64,000 nucleotides of DNA. Source: Pseudomonas asiatica. Its GTDB lineage: Bacteria > Pseudomonadota > Gammaproteobacteria > Pseudomonadales > Pseudomonadaceae. The stretch is from assembly GCF_009932335.1 (NCBI RefSeq), contig NZ_BLJF01000001.1:3348001-3412000 (forward strand), written 5' to 3'. The notes below the pieces were generated by a model. That model was not told the origin of the DNA, made no database searches, and saw only the letters and a list, made by a program, of their open reading frames with translations. Positions 8,245 to 17,026 of the stretch are shown here, piece after piece (positions within the stretch are counted from its first letter, which is position 1; every line of letters starts with the position of its first letter). The position numbers and the translations under genes are program-made.

Positions 8245-9828
8245 TCAGATGTAGTTGACCAACGACAAGCTGGCGACCTTGGCATAGGCTTGCAGCGAAG
8301 CTTGCAGCATGTTGGTCTGCATCTGCAGGCGCAGCATCACTTCAGCCGGGTCGCTTTCGCGGATCGAGCTCTGGGTCTTGGTGTTCTCGGTGCTCAGCGC
8401 CTCGTTGGTTTCGGACTGCACATCCAGCGCCTGGCCACGGCCACCGATCGCACTGACCGACGACGACACCTGGTTGGTGGCGCTGGCGATGTTGCCAACG
8501 GCCGAATCCAGCGCGGCGAGGAAGTTCTGCCGTGCCACTGGGTCGTTGTCGACCGGGCTGGTCAGCGCGGTACGCAGCTTGCCGATGGTGTCGAGGATGT
8601 TCTGGGTCTGGTGGGTATCGACCTTGACCGCGAACGAGTCCCCGGCATTCGGTGCGCCGGACAGCTCGAAGCTGACCCCTGCCGCGGTAGCGGTGGTGCC
8701 GTTCGGCCCGCCCAGCGCACCCGATGCCACCGGACGGCTGTCAGCAGTGACCGGTGCGGCGTACAGCTCGAAGGTGCTGCTGCCGGTGAACTTGAGCACC
8801 GCGCCACCGCCCGGGAAAGCGGCCTTGTAGGCAGCCTGATCGGTGATGGTCGCGCCCGTCACCTGCTCGGAGGAGGTATTGCCAGGGCTGCGGGTGCCGG
8901 AAACCTCATCGGCCTTGGAACTCAGGTTGAACGTATGCCCTGCGATAGCGGCATCTTCATTACCCTTGTCGCCGTCCTTGAAGGTGATGTCCAGGCGCAG
9001 ATCGACACCGCGGAAGCTGATGCTGGTGTTGTCGCCATTGGGGTCGAACTTGCCGCCCTGGCTGGCCTCGAGCGTGACGTCATTGCCGTCGACATCGGTG
9101 ATCTTGTATTCGGTGCTGCTGAGGAATTCGATGGTGTATGGCTCGCCACTGCGGAAGCGATCGTTGTACAGGCTGTTGCCGGAGACCTGGCCGTTGGACA
9201 GGCTGACGCGGCCATCGTCGGTGGCCGGCGCGGTCAGGCTGGTCTGGCTACGGCTGGTGTTGAGCGCCTGCTCGAAGGCGTCGTAGCCGGTTTCATTGGC
9301 CGCCAGGCTGAGCATGTCACCCACCTGCAGGTTGAGCTTGCCCTGGTCGCCCTGGTAGCTGTAGGTGCCATCGGCATTGCGCGCGTAAGGCGGGGTATCG
9401 CCCTTGGAGCCAGAGAAGATGTACTTGCCGTTCTCGTCCTTGCTGTTCATCAACGAGAACAGCTGGTCTTCCAGCGACGCCAGTTCGTCGGCGTTGGCCT
9501 TGCGGTCGGCATCGGTGAACGTACCGTTGCCAGAGCTCACCGCTAGCTCGTTGACCCGCTGCAGGATGGTGCCGATGGAGTTCAGGGTGCTTTCGGCAGT
9601 GCCCAGGGCGTTACGTACGTTGACGATGTTGCCGCTGTACTGCTTCAGCATGTTCTGCTGTTGTTCCAGTTGCAGCAGACGCGCCGCACCCACCGGGTCA
9701 TCCTTGGCCGAACGCACGCGAATGCCATCGCTTGCCTCCTGCTGGCTCTTCACCGTCTTGGCGAAGTTGCTCTGGTAGTTGGCCTGGTTGGTGTTGTAGA
9801 ACTGCGAAGTAGAGATGCGTACGCTCAC
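8245..9828 (-). CDS. flgL: flagellar hook-associated protein 3 (HAP3)
   Basis: FlgL forms the junction between hook-associated FlgK and the flagellin filament. The 527-aa product begins VSVRISTSQFYNTNQANYQ, the typical FlgL D0 helix, and has flagellin-like D0/D1 coiled regions at both ends (ASDGIRVRSAKDDPVGAAR near residue 35; MLRLQMQTNMLQASLQAYAK near the C-terminus). The middle is the variable surface domain. The start is GTG at 9828, with AAGGAG 9 bp upstream. The gene is 13 bp after flgK and the last structural gene of the flgFGHIJKL run. It is followed by glycosyltransferases instead of flagellin directly. Confidence 0.96.
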   Translation of the reverse strand: MSVRISTSQFYNTNQANYQSNFAKTVKSQQEASDGIRVRSAKDDPVGAARLLQLEQQQNMLKQYSGNIVNVRNALGTAESTLNSIGTILQRVNELAVSSGNGTFTDADRKANADELASLEDQLFSLMNSKDENGKYIFSGSKGDTPPYARNADGTYSYQGDQGKLNLQVGDMLSLAANETGYDAFEQALNTSRSQTSLTAPATDDGRVSLSNGQVSGNSLYNDRFRSGEPYTIEFLSSTEYKITDVDGNDVTLEASQGGKFDPNGDNTSISFRGVDLRLDITFKDGDKGNEDAAIAGHTFNLSSKADEVSGTRSPGNTSSEQVTGATITDQAAYKAAFPGGGAVLKFTGSSTFELYAAPVTADSRPVASGALGGPNGTTATAAGVSFELSGAPNAGDSFAVKVDTHQTQNILDTIGKLRTALTSPVDNDPVARQNFLAALDSAVGNIASATNQVSSSVSAIGGRGQALDVQSETNEALSTENTKTQSSIRESDPAEVMLRLQMQTNMLQASLQAYAKVASLSLVNYI

Positions 9829-9841
9829 GATCTACGGCTCC

Positions 9842-11875
9842 TTAAAGACTGTTGATCAGGGTGGCGAAGGTTTCCTGGGCCGCCTTGATGATCTGCGACG
9901 ACGCGGTGTAGTACTGCTGGAACTTGACCAGGTTGCCGGTCTCTTCATCGATCGACACACCCGACAGGCCGTTGCGGCTTTCCACTGCCGAGGCATGCAG
10001 GGCAGTGGTGGCATCGCTGTCCATCTGCGCCTGGCCGGCCTTGCCGCCAACATTGGAGACCAGCTTGGCGTAGGCATCGGTGAAGCTGATGCCCTTGCCG
10101 TTGGCGCCAACCTCGACCGTGGACTTGGTCTGCAGGTCGATCACCGACAAGGCGTTGCGGTTGTCCGCCGAACCTGCGCCGCTCAGCGCCACGGTATAGC
10201 TGTCGCCGTTCTTCGGCGCGCCGGAAACGCTCATCTCGAAGGTGAAATTGCCACCCAGCGAATTGCCGCTGCCATCGACCATCGGCACCGACAGCTGCAA
10301 CTTGTTCTCCTGCCCCGGCACGATGGTGCCACTGCCGATTTCGGTGCCCTTGGCGTCGTACATCTTGTAGGCCTGGGGCGAACTGGTGTCATCGCCGAAC
10401 ACCAGCTTGACCGGGGTCGAATACTTCAGTCCAGTCTGCAATTGCGAACGCTGGGCGGCATCGTAGATGTCCATTTCCGAGGTCAGCGTCGGCTGGGTGA
10501 TGACGCCGGTACCTTTGTTGCCCGATCCACTGGTGGCGGTCAGCGGCGAAGCCAAGGCCAGGCGCTTCGGGTCGGTCAGGACAGTGTCGATGCCTGCGGC
10601 GGCATTGCGGGTCGGGGTGATCTTGAAGCTGTCGCCAGCACTCAGGCCGCCACCATTGAGCGACAGGGTGAACCCGTCGATCACCGGAGGCGGCGTGTCG
10701 GTAAGGTCGAAACTGCCCATGTCGGTGCCTTCCGGCAACTTGCGCACGCTGTAGCCAGTGGCGCTGGTGAAGGTCACCTGGTAATCGCTGGTGCTCAGCT
10801 TGCCGGTGTCCTTGATGGTCACATCGAGGTTGCCGGAGCCGGCGCTGTTGCCGGTCTTGGCGACACTGCGCTGGCTGATGGCAGCGGCGCTGTTGATATC
10901 GCCGAACAGGGTGGCACCGAAGTCACCGTTCTTGTCGATGCCCTGGGCCAGCTGGCTGTTGATCGCATCGGCTACTACCAGGGCCACGCGACCGAGCTCG
11001 TTGAGCGCCGGGTCGAGGGTATCCTTGCGGTAGCGGATCAGGCCGCCAAGTTCACCACCGGTAGTGGTGCTGGTGATGTCCATCTTGGTCGAGCCGCGAT
11101 TGAGGATCAGGCTCATGCGGGTCGGGTCGGTGGCGCTCGGCTGCACGCCGATGGTCTGGGTGGTGTTGCCCAGCACCAGGGCCTGGCCGTTCTTCAGGTA
11201 GATGTCGTAGTTGCCGTTCTTCTGCTCCACAACGTCGGCACCGATCAGCGCCGACAACTCGCGCACCGCGCCGTCGCGCTGGTCGAGCAGGTCATTGGGC
11301 TGGCCATTGACGGCCGTCATCTTGGAGATCTGGCCGTTGAGGTCGGCAATCGACTGGGTCAGGGCGTTGACCTTGTCAGCGATCGACGCCATGTTGGCAT
11401 TGATGTCGCTGTTCTGCTGGTTGAGCTGCGCCGACAGGGTATTGAAGCGCTTGGCCAGGGACTGCGCGCTGGTCAGCAGCAGTTGGCGCGAGGCGTCCTC
11501 GCTCGGCTTGGCCGCAGCATCCTGCATGGCGCTGAAGAAGCTTTTCAGTGCAGCGGTGATACCGGTGTCGCTGCTCGACAGGGCGGTATCCAGCGGCGTG
11601 ATCTGGTTCAGGTACGAGGTGGCATCGCTGCTCAGCGAGGTGGTGCTGCGCAGCTGGTTCTCGAGGAACGCGTTATAGACCCGGCGCACATCCGCCAGGG
11701 TAGTACCGCTGCCGATGAACACCTGGCCGACTTGTTGCCCGCCCTTGGTCTTCTGCACGTTCTGCTGGCGCGAGTAGCTTTCGACATCGGCGTTGGCGAT
11801 GTTGTTACCGAGGGTGTACATCCCCGATTGCGCGGCGCCAAGCCCCGACATACCAATGTTGATCAGACTCGCCAT
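9842..11875 (-). CDS. flgK: flagellar hook-associated protein 1 (HAP1)
   Basis: FlgK caps the hook and joins it to FlgL and the filament. The 677-aa protein begins MASLINIGMSGLGAAQSGMY and has the axial-protein signature NNIANADVESYSRQ near residue 25. The C-terminal D0 block ends QQYYTASSQIIKAAQETFATLINSL, matching the conserved coiled terminus of rod, hook and HAP proteins. The middle part is rich in Gly, Ser, Thr and Asp, as usual for exposed domains. It is spaced 12 bp from flgJ and 13 bp from flgL, so all are cotranscribed. Confidence 0.97.
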   Translation of the reverse strand: MASLINIGMSGLGAAQSGMYTLGNNIANADVESYSRQQNVQKTKGGQQVGQVFIGSGTTLADVRRVYNAFLENQLRSTTSLSSDATSYLNQITPLDTALSSSDTGITAALKSFFSAMQDAAAKPSEDASRQLLLTSAQSLAKRFNTLSAQLNQQNSDINANMASIADKVNALTQSIADLNGQISKMTAVNGQPNDLLDQRDGAVRELSALIGADVVEQKNGNYDIYLKNGQALVLGNTTQTIGVQPSATDPTRMSLILNRGSTKMDITSTTTGGELGGLIRYRKDTLDPALNELGRVALVVADAINSQLAQGIDKNGDFGATLFGDINSAAAISQRSVAKTGNSAGSGNLDVTIKDTGKLSTSDYQVTFTSATGYSVRKLPEGTDMGSFDLTDTPPPVIDGFTLSLNGGGLSAGDSFKITPTRNAAAGIDTVLTDPKRLALASPLTATSGSGNKGTGVITQPTLTSEMDIYDAAQRSQLQTGLKYSTPVKLVFGDDTSSPQAYKMYDAKGTEIGSGTIVPGQENKLQLSVPMVDGSGNSLGGNFTFEMSVSGAPKNGDSYTVALSGAGSADNRNALSVIDLQTKSTVEVGANGKGISFTDAYAKLVSNVGGKAGQAQMDSDATTALHASAVESRNGLSGVSIDEETGNLVKFQQYYTASSQIIKAAQETFATLINSL

Positions 11876-11887
11876 GGTTCCATGCCC

Positions 11888-13042
11888 TTAAAGTTTCGTT
11901 GCGGTACCGAGCATTGCGTAGTGCTCGTACGACTTCATCTGTCTTGCGATCTGCGAGATCTTGCTGGCGTAATTCGGGTCGGTGGCGTACCCGGCCTTTT
12001 GCAACTCTTGCACGAACTGCTCTGGTTTATCGGCGGCCTTCACCGCATCTTGATAGCGCGAATTGTTCTGCAGCAGGCTGACCAGGTCGTGGAAGCTGTC
12101 CTGGTAGGAATCGTAGGAGCGGAACGCCGCCGTCTCCTTGACGAACTGGCCATCGCGGAACTCGCTGGTGATCGCCCGCGCCTCGCCACCTTCCCAGTTG
12201 CCGGTTGCCTTGATGCCGAACAGGTTGTGGCTGCTGCTGCCATCGGTGTTGCGCATGACCGATTTGCCCCAGCCGGTTTCCAGGGCGGCCTGCGCCACCA
12301 GGTAGCGTGGGTCGATACCGATGCGCTTGGCCGCCTGCTCGGCCATCGGCAGCATGGTGGCGACGAACTCGTCGCAGTCGGCAAAGGCCTTTTTCGGTGC
12401 CAGCGGTGGCTGGGCCACGGCGCGCCCGAGGATGCGCAGGCCGTTGTCCGGCACGGCGAAGGCCTTGGCCACTTGCTGGCCGTCACGGGCCGGCACGGCT
12501 GCGGTATTGGTGCTGGCCGCCGACGGCACGATGCCGGCCATCAGGCGGTCGGTGAGCTTGCTCGGCAGCGCCAGGCGTCGCGAATTGAGCGCGGCGACGT
12601 CGTTGCGGGTGGCGGTCGACTGGGCGGCATGCATGGGCTCGGCCACCTTGTTGCCCCACAGCGTCGGGGCATTGCCCTCGATGCGCGGAAACGGGCTGGT
12701 GTTGGCCGGCGTGCCCTTGTTCTTCGACAGCTGGCGCACCAGTACGTCCTGCAGCCCGATACCGCCGCCTTCGCGAGACATGCTCACGGCCAGTTGCTGG
12801 TCGTACATGTCGCGGTACTGCTTCACCGTTTCGGTGTTCATCGGGTTGTCGTCGGCCAGCACGTCGCTGGCCTTGCGCGAGGCCTTGAGCATTTCGCTGA
12901 TGAACAGCGACTCGAACTCCTGGGCCACCTTGCGCACGTTGGCGTCGCTGTCGCGATCGCCATGCTTGAGCGAGCTCAGGCGGTTGAGGTCGGTGTAGGC
13001 GCCGCTGTCGGCGCTGCCGGAAACCAGGCTTTTGCTGTTCAT
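11888..13042 (-). CDS. flgJ: flagellar rod-assembly protein with peptidoglycan hydrolase domain
   Basis: The 384-aa FlgJ has the two-domain layout of gamma-proteobacteria. The N-terminal rod-capping domain (residues about 30-110) contains VAQEFESLFISEMLKASR and YDQQLAVSMSREGGGIGL. A low-complexity linker (about 120-215) follows. The C-terminal glucosaminidase/muramidase domain (about 220-370) holds YLVAQAALETGWGKSV, with the catalytic Glu in ALETGWG, and NLFGIKATGNW. The protein is exported through the flagellar export apparatus and makes the hole in peptidoglycan for the rod. The gene lies between flgI and flgK with gaps of about 11 bp. Confidence 0.96.
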   Translation of the reverse strand: MNSKSLVSGSADSGAYTDLNRLSSLKHGDRDSDANVRKVAQEFESLFISEMLKASRKASDVLADDNPMNTETVKQYRDMYDQQLAVSMSREGGGIGLQDVLVRQLSKNKGTPANTSPFPRIEGNAPTLWGNKVAEPMHAAQSTATRNDVAALNSRRLALPSKLTDRLMAGIVPSAASTNTAAVPARDGQQVAKAFAVPDNGLRILGRAVAQPPLAPKKAFADCDEFVATMLPMAEQAAKRIGIDPRYLVAQAALETGWGKSVMRNTDGSSSHNLFGIKATGNWEGGEARAITSEFRDGQFVKETAAFRSYDSYQDSFHDLVSLLQNNSRYQDAVKAADKPEQFVQELQKAGYATDPNYASKISQIARQMKSYEHYAMLGTATKL

Positions 13043-13053
13043 CCGCGCCGTCC

Positions 13054-14169
13054 TCAGATCACGATCAGGTCGGCCTGCAGGGCGCCGGCCTGTTTCAGGG
13101 CTTCGAGGATGGCCATCAGGTCGCTGGGCGCTGCGCCCACCTGGTTCACCGCACGGACGATTTCATCCAGCGTGGTGCCCGGGCCGAACTTGAACATCGG
13201 CTTGGCTTCCTGCTCGGCGTTGACCCGCGAGCGCGGCACCACGGCGGTCTGCCCATTGGAGAACGGCCCCGGCTGGCTGACGATCGGGTCTTCGGTAATG
13301 GTCACGGTCAGGCTGCCGTGGGTCACCGCGGCCGGCGACACCTTGACGTTCTGGCCAATGACGATGGTGCCGGTGCGCGAGTTGATGATGACCTTGGCGA
13401 CCGCCTGGCCCGGGTCGATCTCGAGGTTCTCGAGGATCGACAGGTAGTCCACGCGCTGGCTCGGGTCCATCGGCGCAGTGACCCGTACCGAACCGCCGTC
13501 CACGGCCTGGGCCACGCCCGGGCCGAGCAGGTCGTTGACCTTGTCGACGATGCGCTTGGCAGTGGTGAAGTCGGGGCGGTTGAGGTTCAGGGTCAGGCTG
13601 TTGCCCTGGTTGAAGCCGCTCGGCACTGCACGCTCGACGGTAGCACCGCCAGGGATACGACCGGCCGACGGAACGTTGACGGTGATCTTCGAACCGTCAC
13701 GGCCCTCGGCATCGAAGCCGCCCACCACCAGGTTACCCTGGGCCACGGCATAGACGTTGCCGTCGATACCCTTGAGCGGGGTCATCAGCAGGCTGCCGCC
13801 GCGCAGGCTCTTGGAGTTACCGATCGAGGACACGGTAATGTCCACCACCTGGCCTGGCTTGGCGAACGCCGGCAGGTCGGCATGCACCGACACTGCCGCA
13901 ACGTTTTTCAACTGCACGTTGCCGGAGCCGGCCGGCACCTTGATGCCGAACTGCGACAGCATGTTGTTGAAGGTCTGCAGGGTGAACGGCGTCTGGGTGG
14001 TCTGGTCACCCGTGCCATTGAGCCCCACCACCAGGCCGTAACCGATCAGCTGGTTGGAGCGCACGCCAGAAATGCTGGCGATGTCCTTCAGGCGCTCGGC
14101 CTGGGCGCCGAAGGCACAGGACAGGAGCAGGGTTGCGGCAATCAGCTGCCTCACGTTGAACATGGTCAT
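13054..14169 (-). CDS. flgI: flagellar P-ring protein precursor
   Basis: FlgI forms the periplasmic P ring around the rod. The 371-aa precursor starts [24 protein letters not shown], a signal peptide with cleavage after AQA, then [31 protein letters not shown], the family hallmark. The protein ends [15 protein letters not shown], the typical C-terminus. A second ATG two codons downstream (14163) could also serve as start. It sits 6 bp after flgH and 11 bp before flgJ. Confidence 0.97.
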   Translation of the reverse strand: MTMFNVRQLIAATLLLSCAFGAQAERLKDIASISGVRSNQLIGYGLVVGLNGTGDQTTQTPFTLQTFNNMLSQFGIKVPAGSGNVQLKNVAAVSVHADLPAFAKPGQVVDITVSSIGNSKSLRGGSLLMTPLKGIDGNVYAVAQGNLVVGGFDAEGRDGSKITVNVPSAGRIPGGATVERAVPSGFNQGNSLTLNLNRPDFTTAKRIVDKVNDLLGPGVAQAVDGGSVRVTAPMDPSQRVDYLSILENLEIDPGQAVAKVIINSRTGTIVIGQNVKVSPAAVTHGSLTVTITEDPIVSQPGPFSNGQTAVVPRSRVNAEQEAKPMFKFGPGTTLDEIVRAVNQVGAAPSDLMAILEALKQAGALQADLIVI

Positions 14170-14175
14170 CCGTAC

Positions 14176-14871
14176 TCAGAAAGGCCAAAGCGGGCTGATG
14201 AAGAAGCGGTCCAGCCACCCGGGCTGGCTGGCATCGGCGAACGAGCCGGTACCGGAATAGGTGATGCGCGCGTCGGCCACGCGAGTGGACGGCACGGTGT
14301 TGTCGGTGGCGATGTCGTCGGCGCGGATCATGCCGGCGATGCGCACCAGCTCTTCGCCGGTGTTCAGGGTCAGCCATTTCTCGCCGCGCACGGCGATGAT
14401 GCCGTTGGGCAGCACTTCGGCCACGGTCACGGTGATGGAACCGGTCAGGGTGTTGCCCTGAGTGGCCTTGCTGTCGCCCTTGGTGGCGCGCTCGCCGCTG
14501 TAGCCGGCCTCCAGCGACAGGTCACCACTGCCGAACGGGTTGTTGGTGTTCGGCGTAGTGCCGAACAACGATGTCAGGCCGATGTTGGCGTTGCTGTTTT
14601 TCTGGATCTGCGAGCCGGCGTTCTTGCTGGCCGATGTGCGCTCGTTGAGGGTGATGGTGATGATGTCACCCACCCGGAACGCCTTGCGGTCGCTGTACAG
14701 GTTCTGCTCGAAGCCGGCCTGGTAGATCGAACCGTTGTTGGCCGCTGCCGGCAACGGGGTGCGCGGCAGTACCGGCGCGTAGTACGGGTCGTTGGGCTTG
14801 GGCGTCGGCGCGACGCAACCTGCCAGCAACACCGCCCCCCCCAGGGCGAAAACGGACAACAGACGATTCAT
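14176..14871 (-). CDS. flgH: flagellar L-ring lipoprotein precursor
   Basis: FlgH builds the outer-membrane L ring. The 231-aa product has a lipoprotein signal peptide, [19 protein letters not shown], with lipobox LAGC and acylated Cys19. The mature part contains [19 protein letters not shown] and [24 protein letters not shown] blocks, and ends [11 protein letters not shown], all typical of FlgH. The gene is 50 bp downstream of flgG and 6 bp upstream of flgI. Confidence 0.97.
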   Translation of the reverse strand: MNRLLSVFALGGAVLLAGCVAPTPKPNDPYYAPVLPRTPLPAAANNGSIYQAGFEQNLYSDRKAFRVGDIITITLNERTSASKNAGSQIQKNSNANIGLTSLFGTTPNTNNPFGSGDLSLEAGYSGERATKGDSKATQGNTLTGSITVTVAEVLPNGIIAVRGEKWLTLNTGEELVRIAGMIRADDIATDNTVPSTRVADARITYSGTGSFADASQPGWLDRFFISPLWPF

Positions 14872-14921
14872 GACGCTTACCTCACGGGTGCAACGGAGTG
14901 ACGGGGTTAGAGCTGCCTGCT

Positions 14922-15707
14922 TCAGAGCTGTTGAGTAACGAACGACAGCATCTGGTCAGCCGTGGAAATGACCTTGGAGTTCATCTCGTAGGCACGCTGG
15001 GTGGTGATCATGTTCACCAGCTCTTCCACGGTGCTGACGTTGGAGTTTTCCAGGGTCTGCTGCAGGGTGGTGCCGAAACCGTTCAGGCCCGGGGTGCCGA
15101 CTTGCGGCGCGCCACTGGCGGCGGTTTCGAGGAACAGGTTGTCGCCAATCGCCTGCAGGCCGGCCGGGTTGATGAAGTCGGCGGTCTGGATGTTGCCGAT
15201 CACCTGCGCAGCCGGGTTGCCCGCGGTGGTGATCGACACGGTGCCGTCCTGGCCGACGGTGAAGGTCTGCGCGTCGTTCGGCACGACGATGGCAGGTTCC
15301 AGGGCGAAACCGTTGGCGGTGACGATCTGGCCGTCGGAGTTCAGGTGGAAGGTACCGTCACGGGTATACGAAACGGTGCCGTCCGGCTGCAATACCTGGA
15401 AGAAACCACGGCCGTTGACCGCCATGTCCAGCGGGTTTTCCGTGGTTTGCAGGCTGCCGGTCTGGAAGTTCTTCTGGGTGCCGACGATGCGCACACCAGT
15501 ACCGACCTGCAGGCCGGAAGGCAGCTCGCTGTCCTGGGTGGACTGCGCGCCCGGCTGGCGTTTGATCTGGTACAGCAGGTCCTGGAACTCGGCGCGATCA
15601 CGCTTGAAGCCGGTGGTCGAGACGTTGGCCAGGTTGTTGGAGATGACCGTCAGGTTGGTGTCCTGGGCGGACAGGCCGGTTTTAGCGACCCAAAGAGCCG
15701 GAAGCAT
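14922..15707 (-). CDS. flgG: flagellar distal rod protein
   Basis: FlgG forms the distal rod. The 261-aa protein begins [19 protein letters not shown] and has the rod-protein signature [20 protein letters not shown] near residue 30. The C-terminal D0 block reads [23 protein letters not shown]. Length matches the family (about 260 aa). A GAGGAG ribosome site lies 7 bp before ATG at 15707. It follows flgF by 47 bp. Confidence 0.97.
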   Translation of the reverse strand: MLPALWVAKTGLSAQDTNLTVISNNLANVSTTGFKRDRAEFQDLLYQIKRQPGAQSTQDSELPSGLQVGTGVRIVGTQKNFQTGSLQTTENPLDMAVNGRGFFQVLQPDGTVSYTRDGTFHLNSDGQIVTANGFALEPAIVVPNDAQTFTVGQDGTVSITTAGNPAAQVIGNIQTADFINPAGLQAIGDNLFLETAASGAPQVGTPGLNGFGTTLQQTLENSNVSTVEELVNMITTQRAYEMNSKVISTADQMLSFVTQQL

Positions 15708-15754
15708 GTAAGTTCTCCTCGTGCGCCTGTTTTACGGCACTCGTTCAAAAGTGA

Positions 15755-16495
15755 TTAGCCGATTTGCAAAACACGCGCCATGGCTTCGTCGCCTTCCTTG
15801 GCCGCGTTCATCATCTTCACGTGCAGTTCGAATTGACGGGACAGCGCCAGCACCGAGGTCATTTCTTCCACGGCGTTGACATTGCTGCCTTCCAGGAAGC
15901 CCGACACCACCCGCACGTTGACGTCGGCGTCTGCCGGCTGGCCGTCGCGGGTATGGATCAGGCCATCCAGGCCCTTGGTCAGGCCTTTGGTATCGGGGTT
16001 GACCAGCTTGATGCGGTCGACTTCGGCCATCACGCGCGGGTCTTCCCCCATGGAGCGGATGCTGATGGTGCCATCGGCGCCGACTTCGACCTTCTGCTCT
16101 GGCGGAATCGCAATCGGGCCGCCGTTGCCGATCACCGGCATGCCGTTGCCGGCACGCAGCACACCAAGGGCATCGATGTTCAGGCTGCCGGTGCGTACGT
16201 AGGCTTCACTGCCATCGGGCGCCTGCACGGCGATGAAGCCCTTGCCGGTCACCGTCACATCCAGATCGCGGCCGGTTTCCACCATCGGACCTTCGCTGAA
16301 GTCGGTGGCCGGGCGCTCGGTCATGGCAAAGGCGCGCGACGGAAAGCTGTCGCCGAACACCGGCATCGAGCGGGCCTGCTCCAGGTCTCGCTGGAAACCG
16401 TTGGTGGAAATGTTCGCCAGGTTGTTGGCGTGCGCCTTCTGGGCCAGCGCATTCTGGCTCGCGCCGGTCATGGCCACGTAAAGCATCTTGTCCAC
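15755..16495 (-). CDS. flgF: flagellar proximal rod protein
   Basis: FlgF is a proximal rod protein. I chose GTG at 16495 (VDKMLYVAMTGASQNALA; 246 aa). GGAGG lies 6 bp before it but abuts the alternative ATG at 16501, which has no spacing, and FlgF proteins usually begin MDKxLYVAM. The rod signature NNLANISTNGFQRD lies near residue 25 and the C-terminal block is NVNAVEEMTSVLALSRQFELHVKMM. It is the first gene of the flgFGHIJKL operon, with a sigma-54 promoter 61 bp upstream. Confidence 0.96.
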   Translation of the reverse strand: MDKMLYVAMTGASQNALAQKAHANNLANISTNGFQRDLEQARSMPVFGDSFPSRAFAMTERPATDFSEGPMVETGRDLDVTVTGKGFIAVQAPDGSEAYVRTGSLNIDALGVLRAGNGMPVIGNGGPIAIPPEQKVEVGADGTISIRSMGEDPRVMAEVDRIKLVNPDTKGLTKGLDGLIHTRDGQPADADVNVRVVSGFLEGSNVNAVEEMTSVLALSRQFELHVKMMNAAKEGDEAMARVLQIG

Positions 16496-16555
16496 AGTCA
16501 TCCTCCATTGCACTGGCGGTCGTTTGCCGCTCGCCGTTGCTATGCGAGCTAGAAA

Positions 16556-16571
16556 GCAAGTTCCGAACCAA
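16556..16571 (-). promoter_or_regulatory. sigma-54 promoter of flgFGHIJKL
   Basis: The minus strand reads TTGGTTCGGAACTTGC. This has GG and GC separated by exactly 10 bp, with the TTGC -12 element, as required for RpoN promoters (consensus TGGCACG-N4-TTGC). The -24 part is weaker than in the flgB promoter (GGTTCG instead of GGCACG). It lies about 61 bp before the flgF start. In P. aeruginosa the same operon needs sigma-54 and the activator FleR (known). Confidence 0.78.
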
Positions 16572-16586
16572 CTTTGCGAAATCATG

Positions 16587-16610
16587 AAAAAGCCCGTGGA
16601 TACGGGCTTT
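16587..16610. terminator. stem-loop terminator upstream of the flgF promoter
   Basis: AGCCCGT / ACGGGCT with loop GGAT is flanked by AAAA and TTT. It lies between the small secreted-protein gene and the flgF promoter on the minus strand, so it would insulate flgF from flgE-side transcription. Confidence 0.65.
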
Positions 16611-16670
16611 CGAGGGGGCAGTCGACGTGTTGGACGCCGGTTATCCGGCGCTTGGTTGCCGATGACGGCA

Positions 16671-16766
16671 AACCTGTACCGGCCTCTTCGCGGGTGAACC
16701 CGCTCCCACAGGCACAGCGCGACACCTGTGGAGCGGGTTTACCCGCGAAGAGGCCAGTACAGGTTT
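16671..16766. repeat. REP doublet (imperfect inverted repeat)
   Basis: Two arms of about 42 bp (16671-16712 and 16725-16766) face each other around a 12-bp loop. Each carries the core CCTCTTCGCGGGT...CGCTCCCACAGG. The same arm sequence recurs at 33637-33750. Arms differ at a few positions, including one deleted G. This is a typical extragenic REP pair of the P. putida group. Confidence 0.85.
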
Positions 16767-16768
16767 AT

Positions 16769-16954
16769 TCAAGGCTCGCGGCAAGCGCCGTTGCTGTAGG
16801 GGCCGGCGAACTTCTTCCAGCCATCCCCCGGCGGCCATTGCGAGCAGACCAGGCGCCCGTCCACCTGGCTTTCCCAGCGCCACCAGGGCGCGGTACCGGC
16901 CTGGGCCTGGTACAGGCAGAAAGCAGCGACCAATGTGACAACCAGCCTTTTCAT
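16769..16954 (-). CDS. small secreted protein of unknown function in the flagellar cluster
   Basis: ATG at 16954 is preceded by GGAGGAG (5 bp spacing), so the 61-aa product MKRLVVTLVAAFCLYQAQA... is likely real; a longer upstream frame has no ribosome site. Residues 1-19 form a signal peptide with cleavage after AQA. The mature 42-aa part is Trp-rich (PWWRWE, SQWPPGDGWKKF) and has two cysteines, which could form a disulfide. It lies between flgE and flgF in the same orientation. I recall a similar-size conserved hypothetical gene at this place in P. putida KT2440. Function is unknown; a periplasmic role linked to hook or rod assembly is only a guess. Confidence 0.7.
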   Translation of the reverse strand: MKRLVVTLVAAFCLYQAQAGTAPWWRWESQVDGRLVCSQWPPGDGWKKFAGPYSNGACREP

Positions 16955-16974
16955 GACTCCTCCGGCAAAGACGA

Positions 16975-17001
16975 CGAACCCCTTCATGACAAAGGGGTTC
17001 G
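16975..17001. terminator. stem-loop after flgE
   Basis: A perfect 10-bp stem (CGAACCCCTT / AAGGGGTTCG) lies 26 bp after the flgE stop on the minus strand. No strong U-run follows, so it may stabilise the 3' end of the flgBCDE messenger or only partly terminate, letting some transcription reach the 61-aa gene. Confidence 0.5.
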
Positions 17002-17026
17002 CCCACATACACTCAGCCAGCAACCA

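Noticed and set aside
8169..8285. Upstream extension of the 1191-aa glycosyltransferase to 8285
   Set aside because: It would overlap the end of flgL, has no ribosome site and adds a sequence unlike any GT2 start; GTG 8168 fits better.
9815..13447. Very long open frame on the plus strand opposite flgK-flgJ-flgI
   Set aside because: It lies entirely antisense to well-recognised flagellar genes and its protein shows no family features; GC-rich codon use makes such frames common.
16641..17012. Alternative 123-codon frame over the small secreted-protein gene
   Set aside because: It crosses the REP doublet in another frame and lacks a ribosome site, while the 61-aa frame has a strong one and a signal peptide.
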